From the NCBI GenBank assembly GCA_052389915.1, contig JBQTHL010000031.1:124001-188000 (forward strand): a DNA stretch of 64,000 nt, read 5' to 3'. Below the pieces are notes generated by a model. The model saw only the letters and a list, made by a program, of their open reading frames with translations. It was not told where the DNA came from and ran no database searches. Positions 8,401-15,809 of the stretch are shown here, in pieces. This DNA is from Panacagrimonas sp052389915. GTDB taxonomy: Bacteria > Pseudomonadota > Gammaproteobacteria > Nevskiales > Nevskiaceae. The translations under genes and the position numbers were made by a program. Numbering within the stretch: the stretch's first letter is position 1; every line of letters begins with the position of its first letter.

Positions 8401-8506
8401 TCATCGTCGATCGTGGCGACCCCTTAATTGTCGGCAACGTCGTCGCTGGCCGGATGAACGGAACGGTCGCATGATTCGCCGGTCGCAGGCCCTACGAGAA
8501 CGTCCG

Positions 8507-9022
8507 ATGAAATCACGCCAACTGAAAAACCTTGCGCTGGCCCTGACCGCGAGCCTGACGTGTGGCGCTGCACAGACCCAGGCCCCTGCGCTTTCCGCCG
8601 AGCAACTGGCGCGCTGTGCGGGACAGGTGCAAAGCCTGCGCGACGAGTCGGCCCGCATCCACACGCTGAACGCCCAACACGACCGGACGCGCGATGCAAT
8701 CAATGCGCGCAGCGCGGCGCTGAAAGCGGAGCGCAACACGATCGATCCCGACGACCTGGACGCCGGCCTGAACCTGCGCGAGCGCCTGGCTCAGCACACC
8801 GCCAACACGCTGGCGTTCAACGCCGAGATCGCGAAGATCCGCGGCGAGATCAACGCCGTGAGCGCGCTCAAGGACGAGTACGACCGCAACTGCGCGCAGC
8901 GGCCGTATCGCCGCACCGATTTCGACAGCCTGCCGGAAGCTGCGCGCAACGCCATGCGCGCCGGTCTTTCCGGTGTGCAGGTGCCCTTTCTGGATCCCGC
9001 GTCGCCACCCATCCCGCAGTAA
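8507..9022 (+). CDS. Small exported coiled-coil-like protein, unknown function
   Basis: I do not recognise this 171-residue protein. It begins with a plausible signal peptide (MKSRQLKNLALALTASLTCGAAQTQA); the ATG at 8507 is chosen because in-frame upstream codons encode a basic, non-signal stretch. The mature part is rich in Ala, Arg, Glu and Gln with heptad-like spacing (residues about 30-130), predicting helices and perhaps a coiled coil. Two cysteines (about residues 36 and 130) could form one disulfide in the periplasm. The C-terminus is Pro-rich. It is followed by the convergent SDR gene. Confidence 0.6.
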   Translation: MKSRQLKNLALALTASLTCGAAQTQAPALSAEQLARCAGQVQSLRDESARIHTLNAQHDRTRDAINARSAALKAERNTIDPDDLDAGLNLRERLAQHTANTLAFNAEIAKIRGEINAVSALKDEYDRNCAQRPYRRTDFDSLPEAARNAMRAGLSGVQVPFLDPASPPIPQ

Positions 9023-9087
9023 TGGCGTTTCCTTTCGGATTCCCGGCCGCGTAGCCGCATCGGCCGATCCCACGAGGGTCACTCGCT

Positions 9088-9840
9088 TCAAGGCAGCCCG
9101 CGACGACGCCCGGCATCCATGAACAAGGTGCCGCCGGCCAGCGCATCGGCCTCGGGCGCGAGCAGGGTCGTCACCGCCCAGGCGATCTGCTCGACCGTGG
9201 TGAAAGCGCGAATTGCGGATTCCAGTTTCATCTCTTCAAGCACCTGCTCCGCGCTGGTGCCTTCGCGTTCGGCGCGGGTCGCCACGATGCGATGCAGGCG
9301 CTCCGTGTCCGCCGGACCCGGCGCAATCAGGTGCGCGGTGATGCCGCGCTCGCCATAGGCCCAGGAGTACTGGCGCATAAGGTTGGACAGCGCGGCGTTG
9401 GCGACGCCCGCGGTTGCGGCGTAAGCGGTGGGCTCGAAGCCGTAATGGCCGCCGATGGCGACTAGGCGCGATCCACGCACGAGGCGCGCATCGACGGCCC
9501 GCACCAGACGCATCATGCCGCCGACCTTGATGTTCACGGAGTCGACCACGGCCTGAGTCGGTGCCACCAGCACGCCGCCGGCAGTCGCAACGCCAGGTCC
9601 ATGTACGACCATGCGTACCGGGCCATCGGCTGCGGCACGGAGGGTTTCGATGGAGGCGTCCGACGAAAGATCGGCTGCGCAAGCGACGCAACCGGGAGTG
9701 CTCGCAACCAGCGAGGCCACCGAGTCGGTAGAACGTGCTACCGCCACGACCTTGAGGCCAGCGGCGGCAAGACGCTGCACGATCACCTGCCCCATCGCGC
9801 CGGTGGCGCCGACGACGACGGCAATTTCGCTCTTATTCAT
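9088..9840 (-). CDS. SDR-family oxidoreductase with altered active site
   Basis: A 250-residue short-chain dehydrogenase/reductase fold protein. The nucleotide-binding GATGAMGQ (residues about 11-18) follows the family pattern. The catalytic block is degenerate: the usual Ser is replaced in VAIGGHYG and the YxxxK motif reads YAATA, keeping Tyr but lacking Lys. This suggests a non-canonical or non-catalytic SDR. It is the last gene of the meta-cleavage operon, separated from catechol 2,3-dioxygenase by a 97-bp repeat element. A role as aromatic or dihydrodiol dehydrogenase would be expected from position, but the missing lysine argues against simply assuming it. Confidence 0.75.
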   Translation of the reverse strand: MNKSEIAVVVGATGAMGQVIVQRLAAAGLKVVAVARSTDSVASLVASTPGCVACAADLSSDASIETLRAAADGPVRMVVHGPGVATAGGVLVAPTQAVVDSVNIKVGGMMRLVRAVDARLVRGSRLVAIGGHYGFEPTAYAATAGVANAALSNLMRQYSWAYGERGITAHLIAPGPADTERLHRIVATRAEREGTSAEQVLEEMKLESAIRAFTTVEQIAWAVTTLLAPEADALAGGTLFMDAGRRRGLP

Positions 9841-9855
9841 CCCACCCCCCTCGTT

Positions 9856-9942
9856 GTAGGGTGCTGATGAGCGTTAGCGAATCGCACCGCTGCCCCCCGG
9901 CGGCTCATGGTGCGATTCGGCTTCGCCTCATCGCACCCTACG
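9856..9942. repeat. REP-like palindrome, GTAGGGTGC type, overlapping a stop codon
   Basis: Two arms of about 33 bases (from 9856 and ending at 9942) form an imperfect inverted repeat with outer sequence GTAGGGTGC and inner AATCGCACC. The right arm supplies the TAG stop codon of the catechol 2,3-dioxygenase gene (stop at 9938-9940). It separates that gene from the SDR gene in the same operon. Confidence 0.7.
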
Positions 9943-10870
9943 TCAGCACTTCCAGGAAGCTCTGCCGCGGCGTGTTGTCCTGCGAGAACGTGGCTGCGCC
10001 CAGTTCCGTTGTGTCCCACACCAGGGTGGGCGTATCCGGGTAGTGGATATAGCCTTCGGAGAACACCTCGTTGCGATTGCCGGAAGGATCGAAGAAATAA
10101 ATCGTCGCGCCGCGGGTGATGCCGTGACGGTTGGGGCCCACGTCCACCGGAACCCGGTACTTGCCAAGACGGTCCGCGGCCTTGACCACATCATGCGCGG
10201 ACTCCAGCAGGAACGAGGCGTGATGGAACTTGTTCTGCTCGGGCTGCAACACGAAGGCGATGTCGTGCGGCTTGGTCGAGCAACTCAGAAATACAGCAAG
10301 GGAGATTTTTGCCTCGTGGTGAATGAGTTTTTCGGACAGGTCAAACTCGAACACCTCGGTGAAAAGCTTGACGCACTCGTCGAGGTGGGTGCCGCCGAGC
10401 AGGATGTGGTCGAGCCGGTTGATCAGCAGGCCGCGGACCACACCGTCGTCCGGCACCACACCGGGGTTGGTCAGCGGCAACGTATTACCGATCTGCTCTT
10501 TGTAGGCATAGAGCTGCATGGTGTGTCCGCTCGGCAGCACGAACTCCAGGCGCCGGCCGCTCTTGGGATACACACCGGCCTCGATGTGCTTCACCGGAAG
10601 CCCGAAGGCCTCGATCTTCGGCGCGAGCGCGGTAAGCGTGGCGTCGTCGTAGACCTTGAACGCAAAGTAATCCATGCCCGGCCGGTCCGACGGGTTCAGC
10701 ACGATAGTGTGGTGATCGTGCTCGTCCCAGCACTTGAAGTAGACCTTGCCGTCCTTGTCTTCCATGACCTCGTGCAGGCCCATGACCTCGTCGTAATGAC
10801 GACGCGCCTTCTTCATGTCCATGACGCGGATGCAGACTTCGCCCGGTCTCAAAACGCCTCGTAGTGCCAT
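9938..10870 (-). CDS. dmpB: Catechol 2,3-dioxygenase (extradiol, XylE/DmpB type)
   Basis: Fe(II) extradiol dioxygenase that opens catechol next to the diol to give yellow 2-hydroxymuconic semialdehyde. The 310-residue length and two-domain VOC layout match the XylE/DmpB family (about 307). Iron ligands are visible: His in INRLDHILL, His in FHHASFLL and Glu in GNRNEVFSEG. The C-terminal block YIHYPDTPTLVWDT is typical. The start MALRGVLRPG is in the expected place. Unusually the gene is near the 3' end of the meta operon rather than at its head, between a PhyH-like dioxygenase and an SDR. The ferredoxin at the head of the operon is the likely reactivator of its iron. Confidence 0.93.
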   Translation of the reverse strand: MALRGVLRPGEVCIRVMDMKKARRHYDEVMGLHEVMEDKDGKVYFKCWDEHDHHTIVLNPSDRPGMDYFAFKVYDDATLTALAPKIEAFGLPVKHIEAGVYPKSGRRLEFVLPSGHTMQLYAYKEQIGNTLPLTNPGVVPDDGVVRGLLINRLDHILLGGTHLDECVKLFTEVFEFDLSEKLIHHEAKISLAVFLSCSTKPHDIAFVLQPEQNKFHHASFLLESAHDVVKAADRLGKYRVPVDVGPNRHGITRGATIYFFDPSGNRNEVFSEGYIHYPDTPTLVWDTTELGAATFSQDNTPRQSFLEVLT

Positions 10871-10906
10871 GTTCGTATCTCCTTCGCTATGTGGTGACCG
10901 GTGCGG

Positions 10907-11755
10907 TCAGGTGGCTCGGTAAACCGTGGGGAACCGATGTTCGTCGTGCGCGGTCAGCTCGCCGGGCTGGATGCTCACATGTTCCTGCAACACGATGGGA
11001 TCGGTGCCGGGACGCGGATCCCAGATGGCGTCGTCACCGAGCCAACGAGTGGAAATCGCGACGCGACGACGCGTCTTGTGCGCGTTGCCGCGCGAGGAAT
11101 GCACGATACGCGTGTTGAAGATCAGCGCGTCGCCGGCTTTCATGTCGAAGCTCAGCATCTCGTGACGATCGCGCTCCGCGTCGAAGTCGGGAATGTCCGG
11201 CATCGGGCTGTTGCCCAGCCATTCCTTCAGATCGCCGTTCAGGGTGCCTTCCGGGAACACGGGCTTGTACAGGGTCTTGAGCTTATCGGTGCCCTTCACG
11301 AATTCCAGCCCGCTGGACTCCACGTCCACGTCGTAGAGCGTGACCCAGATCGAGCAGATCAGATTCCCGCCCATGGGCCAGTACGGCAGGTCTTGGTGCC
11401 AGAAAAATTTCTCGCTGGTCTGAGGTTCCTTGACGAAAATCTGGTCGAAGTAGAGCTGCGTCTTGCGTGAGCCCATGGCCTGCGCCGCGAGCCTAGCGAT
11501 ACCTGAATTGAACGAGAAATCGCGGAAGCCTTCGTCCTCCGGCCACATATAGCGGTCGTGCAGGAAGCGTCCCTCGGTTCCACCGGGGTTGGTGTCACCG
11601 CCCCACTGGCCAACGTGCTTCATGCGTGCGTCGATGCGCTTGAGCATAGTGTCGATCCAGCGCGGCGCGATGGCGCCGCGCACGTGCGCGACGCCGTCCC
11701 GCTGGTAAGCCGCAATCTCCTCGTTCGTGAGATTGCGTTCTGTCTGGGCTTGCAT
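10907..11755 (-). CDS. Phytanoyl-CoA dioxygenase (PhyH) family protein
   Basis: A 282-residue member of the PhyH family of Fe(II)/2-oxoglutarate-dependent oxygenases. The facial triad is visible: HxD in FFWHQDLPYWP (about residues 118-128) and the distal His in NTRIVHSSRGN, with RRRVAISTRW carrying the Arg expected to bind 2-oxoglutarate. Substrates in this family range from acyl-CoAs to small natural products. It lies in the meta-cleavage operon between the 4-hydroxy-2-oxovalerate aldolase and catechol 2,3-dioxygenase genes (about 40-bp gaps). I know of no such enzyme in the standard dmp/xyl pathway, so it may hydroxylate or dealkylate a substituted aromatic or a ring-cleavage product. Confidence 0.85.
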   Translation of the reverse strand: MQAQTERNLTNEEIAAYQRDGVAHVRGAIAPRWIDTMLKRIDARMKHVGQWGGDTNPGGTEGRFLHDRYMWPEDEGFRDFSFNSGIARLAAQAMGSRKTQLYFDQIFVKEPQTSEKFFWHQDLPYWPMGGNLICSIWVTLYDVDVESSGLEFVKGTDKLKTLYKPVFPEGTLNGDLKEWLGNSPMPDIPDFDAERDRHEMLSFDMKAGDALIFNTRIVHSSRGNAHKTRRRVAISTRWLGDDAIWDPRPGTDPIVLQEHVSIQPGELTAHDEHRFPTVYRAT

Positions 11756-11795
11756 GGCTTCTCCTCCTCTGCTCGCCTCGATTTGCTGCCGCCGA

Positions 11796-12881
11796 TCAGG
11801 CCGCGCGGATCGGCGTCACCTTGCTGCTGTTAGCCGCCGCAGGCAGCAGCCCGCGCTCCTTGGCCATGGTCAGCGCCGTGTCTTCGATCATGTCTTCCTG
11901 GCCGCCGATCATCTTCTTCCGGCCCAGCTCGACCAGGATGTCACGCGAAGGAATACCGTACTTCTTGCTCAGGCGTTCCGCGTGCAGCAGGAACGTCGAG
12001 TACACGCCGGCAAAACCCAGGGTCAGCGAGGAACGATCGACGCGCACGATGTGATCCATCATCGGGAAGATGATGTCCTGCGTCATGTCCATTAGCTTGA
12101 ACAAGTCGCAGCCGGTCTCGATCCCCATGCGGTCGCAAACGGCCACGAAGACTTCCAGCGGCGTGTTGCCCGCACCCGCGCCGAGGCCGCCGACCGAGGC
12201 GTCGATACGGCTCGCGCCTTCCTCGATCGCCGCGATGGAATTCGCGATGCCCATGCCGAGGTTGTGGTGACCGTGGAAGCCTATCTCTGTTTCTGGCTTG
12301 AGCACTGCGCGCAGCTCACGCACGCGCTCGATCACGTCGTTCGGCAGCATGTAGCCGGCCGAGTCGGTGATGTAGATGGTCTGCGCGCCGTAGGACTCCA
12401 TGAGCTTGCCCTGCTGGGCCAGGCTTTTCGGATCGTTGAGGTGGGCCATCATCAGGAAGCCCGTCGTGTCCATGCCGAGCTTGCGCGCGTAGTCGATGTG
12501 CTGCGGCGAGGTGTCGGCCTCGGTGCAGTGCGTGGCCACGTGCACGCTGCTGACACCGTGATCGAACGCGCTCTGCAATTCCTTCATGGTTCCAAGGCCG
12601 GGAATCAGCAGCACCGAGACCTTGGTCTTCTTCATCCTGGGAATGACCGCTTCCCAATACTGCTCGTTGCTGTGCAGGGCAAAGCCGTGCTGCAGGGAGT
12701 TGCCGCCCAGGCCACCGCCGTGTGTGACCTGGATCAGCGGCACGCCAGCGTCATCGAGCGCGGTCGCAACATTGATCATCTGCTCGGTGGAAATCTGCTC
12801 GCGCTTGGCGTGCATGCCGTCGCGCAGCGCCATGTCATGGACGAGAACCTTGCGGCCCTTCAAGTTCTTGAGATCGCTCAT
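11796..12881 (-). CDS. dmpG: 4-hydroxy-2-oxovalerate aldolase
   Basis: Cleaves 4-hydroxy-2-oxovalerate to pyruvate and acetaldehyde, the last aldol step of the meta pathway. The DRE-TIM motif appears as HDMALRDGMHAKREQ near the N-terminus, with metal-binding FHGHHNLGMG in the second half; the 361-residue length is normal (about 345). The start MSDLKNLKG at 12881 sits one base after the TAA of the acetaldehyde dehydrogenase gene; an upstream in-frame extension is unlikely. Its product acetaldehyde is normally channelled directly to the partner dehydrogenase encoded just upstream. Gene name follows the DmpFG complex of Pseudomonas CF600. Confidence 0.95.
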   Translation of the reverse strand: MSDLKNLKGRKVLVHDMALRDGMHAKREQISTEQMINVATALDDAGVPLIQVTHGGGLGGNSLQHGFALHSNEQYWEAVIPRMKKTKVSVLLIPGLGTMKELQSAFDHGVSSVHVATHCTEADTSPQHIDYARKLGMDTTGFLMMAHLNDPKSLAQQGKLMESYGAQTIYITDSAGYMLPNDVIERVRELRAVLKPETEIGFHGHHNLGMGIANSIAAIEEGASRIDASVGGLGAGAGNTPLEVFVAVCDRMGIETGCDLFKLMDMTQDIIFPMMDHIVRVDRSSLTLGFAGVYSTFLLHAERLSKKYGIPSRDILVELGRKKMIGGQEDMIEDTALTMAKERGLLPAAANSSKVTPIRAA

Positions 12882-12882
12882 G

Positions 12883-13800
12883 TTATGCAGCCTCCTTGAC
12901 CGGGCGCAGCTGATAGCGACCCGCGATGATTTCTTCCGCAAACATCTCTGCCGTGCGCGTGGCCGCGGCGGTCATGATGTCGAGATTGCCCGCGTACTTG
13001 GGGAGGTAATCGCCCAGACCTTCGACCTCCATCCACACGCCGACCTTCTTGCCGTCGAACACCGGGCCGTTCACCAGGCGATAACCCGGCACGTATTTCT
13101 GCACCTCGCCGATCATCTGCAGGATCGAGTCGGTGATGCGCTTCTGGTCCGGCACCTCGTCGGTGAGGCAGTAGATGGTGTTGCGCATGATCATCGGCGG
13201 CTCGGCCGGGTTGACTACGATCAGCGCCTTGCCCTTTCTTGCGCCGCCGATCTTCTCGATGGCGCCCGAGGTGGTGTAGGTGAACTCATCGAGATTTGCC
13301 CGCGTACCCGGACCGATGGACTTACTCGCAGTGCTCGCGATGATCTCCGCGTAACCCACACCCTGGATGCGCGACACCGCGTGCACGATGGGAATCGTCG
13401 CCTGGCCCGCGCAGGAAATCATATTGACGTTCATCGCCTGCGCCTCAGCGTGCTGCTTGAGGTTCACCGGCGGCACGCACAGACCGCCGATGGCGGCAGG
13501 CGTCAGATCCACCATCAGCACGCCGAGCGCGTTGAGCTTGTCCGAGTTGGACTTGTGCACGTAGGCGCTGGTGGCATCGAAGGCGATCTGCACACCGTCG
13601 GCCAGCACGTGCGGCACCAGGCCGTCAACGCCCTTGTCCGTGGTCTTGAGCCCCATTTCGCGGGCGCGTACCAGGCCTTCCGAAGTCGGGTCGATGCCCA
13701 CCATCCACACCGGTTCCAGCACCGGGCTTCGCTTGAGCTTGTAGATCAGGTCGGTGCCGATGTTGCCGGGCCCGATGATCGCGCACTTGATCTTCTTCAT
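12883..13800 (-). CDS. dmpF: Acetaldehyde dehydrogenase (acylating)
   Basis: CoA-acylating enzyme that oxidises acetaldehyde to acetyl-CoA in complex with the aldolase DmpG. The 305-residue protein shows the N-terminal NAD-binding IIGPGNIGTDLIYKL, the catalytic cysteine in NMISCAGQATIPIVHA and the family segment YTTSGAIEKIGGA. It overlaps the upstream tautomerase gene by 4 bp and is followed after one base by dmpG, so the three are tightly coupled. The order tautomerase-dmpF-dmpG is close to that of other meta operons. Confidence 0.95.
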   Translation of the reverse strand: MKKIKCAIIGPGNIGTDLIYKLKRSPVLEPVWMVGIDPTSEGLVRAREMGLKTTDKGVDGLVPHVLADGVQIAFDATSAYVHKSNSDKLNALGVLMVDLTPAAIGGLCVPPVNLKQHAEAQAMNVNMISCAGQATIPIVHAVSRIQGVGYAEIIASTASKSIGPGTRANLDEFTYTTSGAIEKIGGARKGKALIVVNPAEPPMIMRNTIYCLTDEVPDQKRITDSILQMIGEVQKYVPGYRLVNGPVFDGKKVGVWMEVEGLGDYLPKYAGNLDIMTAAATRTAEMFAEEIIAGRYQLRPVKEAA

Positions 13801-14057
13801 TGCTTCACCATTTCAGTAATAGCTTGCGCAGCGGACGCCGCCGCGCCGTTGGATTGAACGCCATTGATGGCGGCGCGGTCTGCCGCGGTGACGCCACCGA
13901 CGGAAAAATCGTACAGCCCCATCTCGTGAATGAGAATGCGGACAGACTCTCGCTTCACGCCGAGCACCTCGACCACGGTGTCCGTGACCTTCTCGGCGAG
14001 CCGTCGCTTCTGTTCGATGGTACGGCCTTCCATCAGATTGAATTGAATGATGGGCAT
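13797..14057 (-). CDS. 4-oxalocrotonate tautomerase-like protein, extended
   Basis: An 86-residue member of the 4-oxalocrotonate tautomerase family, which interconverts the enol and keto forms of 2-hydroxymuconate. The catalytic Pro-1 follows the start Met (MPIIQFNLMEGR) and Arg-11 is present; ESVRILIHEM and LYDFSVGG form the usual second half. It is about 20 residues longer than the classic 62-residue enzyme, with an Ala/Asn-rich tail. The gene is embedded between dmpH and dmpF, where DmpI-type enzymes belong, so function in the oxalocrotonate branch is likely. Confidence 0.88.
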   Translation of the reverse strand: MPIIQFNLMEGRTIEQKRRLAEKVTDTVVEVLGVKRESVRILIHEMGLYDFSVGGVTAADRAAINGVQSNGAAASAAQAITEMVKQ

Positions 14058-14081
14058 CGATGCCTCCGCCTTATACCGACT

Positions 14082-14867
14082 TCAAACAAACTTGAACGAC
14101 ACGCTTCCCATATCCTGGAACCGCGCCACGATGTTGTCGCCACGCGCCACCGCAATGGCTTCAGTGATGCCGCCGGTCATGACGAAGCTGCCCGCGGGGA
14201 GCGACTCACCCCGCCCGGCGAGATACTTCACCAGCATGGCGATGGCGTTGGCAGGATGGTTGAGCACCGCAGCGCTCGCACCCAGGGCCTGGATTTCGCC
14301 GTTCTTTTCGATCACCACGCCAATCGTGCGCAGATCGAGTTCGCGTGGGTCGCGCGGCCGGCCACCGGTGACGTAGCGTGAGGAAGACGCGTTGTCGGCG
14401 ATGACGCTGACCAAATCGAACTTGAATTTCTCGTAACGCGAGTCGATGACCTCGACCGCCGGAATCACGTAATCGGTCGCGGCCAGCACCTGTTCCACCG
14501 TGCAGTTCGCGCCCTTCAACTCCTCCTTCATGACGAAGGCGATCTCAGCCTCGACCCGCGGGTGCAGCAACTGATCCATCTCGATCACACTGTTCTCGGG
14601 CCGGGCGAAGCTCGCCATCAGGATGCCGAAGCTCGGCACGTTCACGCCCATCTGGATCATCTTGGCCTTGGACGTGAGGCCGCCCTTGAAGCCGACCAGA
14701 CGATCGCCGCGCGCGATCCAGCGGCGGCGCAACTCGTCCTGCACGGCGTAGCCGTCCTCGATGCTCATCGAGGGATACTCGTCCGTGAGCTTGGTGATGG
14801 TGTGGACGTTGTCCTGCGCGGACATCACGCGGTCCGTCAGCAGGCCGATGGTCTTGGCGTCGAGCAT
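14082..14867 (-). CDS. dmpH: 4-oxalocrotonate decarboxylase (2-oxo-3-hexenedioate decarboxylase)
   Basis: Metal-dependent decarboxylase turning 2-oxo-3-hexenedioate into 2-oxopent-4-enoate. The 261-residue protein belongs to the hydratase/decarboxylase family with MhpD. Conserved blocks are VGFKGGLTSKAKM, HPRVEAEIAFVMKEEL (metal-binding Glu residues) and ADNASSSRYVTGG. The start MLDAKTIG at 14867 overlaps the stop of the upstream hydratase by one base (TGATG), so the pair is translationally coupled; the two enzymes form a complex in other organisms. Distinguishing decarboxylase from hydratase rests on gene order and similarity to DmpH. Confidence 0.9.
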   Translation of the reverse strand: MLDAKTIGLLTDRVMSAQDNVHTITKLTDEYPSMSIEDGYAVQDELRRRWIARGDRLVGFKGGLTSKAKMIQMGVNVPSFGILMASFARPENSVIEMDQLLHPRVEAEIAFVMKEELKGANCTVEQVLAATDYVIPAVEVIDSRYEKFKFDLVSVIADNASSSRYVTGGRPRDPRELDLRTIGVVIEKNGEIQALGASAAVLNHPANAIAMLVKYLAGRGESLPAGSFVMTGGITEAIAVARGDNIVARFQDMGSVSFKFV

Positions 14868-15661
14868 CACTTCATCTCCCCGCTGAAGCGGACTTCGCAA
14901 GAACCCAATCCGCCCACTGTGCACTTGAGTACGTCGCCAACCTTGGCCGGAATCAGCGTGGACTGCGAACCGGACAGAATCACCTCGCCTGCCAAGAACG
15001 GAATGCCGAGTTCGCCGAGCGTGTTCGCAAGCCAAACGACCGCGTTCACCGGCCCGCCCTGCACCGCCGCACCGGCCGCGGTGCTGAACAGCTCGCCATT
15101 CATTTCCAGCACCATGCCGGCGAGGTTCAGATCCAGCTCGGTGGGTTTCTTCTTCGCGCGACCCAGCAAGTACACGCCGCAGGACGCGTTGTCCGCCACC
15201 GTGTCCTGAATCTTGATCTTCCAGTCGGTGATACGGGAATCCACAATCTCGAAACAGGGCACGACGTAGTCGGTCGCGCGAATCACGTCGGTCGCCGTGA
15301 TGCCCGGTCCCTTGAGGTCGCGCTTGAGCACGAAGGCCACCTCGGCCTCGGCCTTGGGCTGGATCAGTCCGCCGATCGGTAGGTCGCGGCCTGCTTCGTA
15401 GGCCATGGCCGAGGTGAGCTGACCGAAGTCCGGTCGGTTCACGCCGATCATGTCCTGCACGGCCTTGGACGTGACGCCGATCTTCTTGCCGACAATCTTC
15501 TCGCCCGCCTTGAGCCGGTGATTCACCATCACCTGCTGGATGCGGTAGGCATCGTCGATGGTGATGCCCTCGGCGCGGCCGAGCAGCGGCGCCACCGTGG
15601 TGCGCGTGAGGAAGGCCTTGTAAAGCTCGTCGCCGTATTGCTGGATTTTTTCGGGGGTCAT
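14867..15661 (-). CDS. dmpE: 2-oxopent-4-enoate hydratase
   Basis: Adds water to 2-oxopent-4-enoate to give 4-hydroxy-2-oxovalerate. At 264 residues it is the expected size. Visible blocks are KIVGKKIGVTSKAVQDMIGV, IQPKAEAEVAFVLKRDL (with metal-ligand Glu residues) and DTVADNASCGVYLLG. It precedes dmpH with a one-base overlap and is separated from dmpC by a 148-bp gap containing a repeat. With dmpH, the tautomerase and dmpC it completes the oxalocrotonate branch. Confidence 0.92.
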   Translation of the reverse strand: MTPEKIQQYGDELYKAFLTRTTVAPLLGRAEGITIDDAYRIQQVMVNHRLKAGEKIVGKKIGVTSKAVQDMIGVNRPDFGQLTSAMAYEAGRDLPIGGLIQPKAEAEVAFVLKRDLKGPGITATDVIRATDYVVPCFEIVDSRITDWKIKIQDTVADNASCGVYLLGRAKKKPTELDLNLAGMVLEMNGELFSTAAGAAVQGGPVNAVVWLANTLGELGIPFLAGEVILSGSQSTLIPAKVGDVLKCTVGGLGSCEVRFSGEMK

Positions 15662-15687
15662 GGCGCGTTCACTTCAATTTCGATTCC

Positions 15688-15780
15688 GTCATTCCCGCGA
15701 GGGCGAGAATCCAGTTGTCGCTCTCAGCACGAAACGCCGTTCGGTCGGATGGGCTGGATTCCCGCCTGCGCGGGAATGAC
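15688..15780. repeat. Dispersed repeat, GTCATTCCCGCG inverted pair
   Basis: GTCATTCCCGCGAGGGC at the left and its inverse GCGCGGGAATGAC at the right bracket 93 bp; inner arms read GAATCCAG and CTGGATTC. A second copy of the same element is at 35608-35699. It lies between dmpC and dmpE within one operon, where a stable hairpin in the mRNA could change the relative stability of the flanking transcript parts. Confidence 0.8.
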
Positions 15781-15809
15781 GACTTTGTTCCGATGGTGTA
15801 CGGCGCGCA

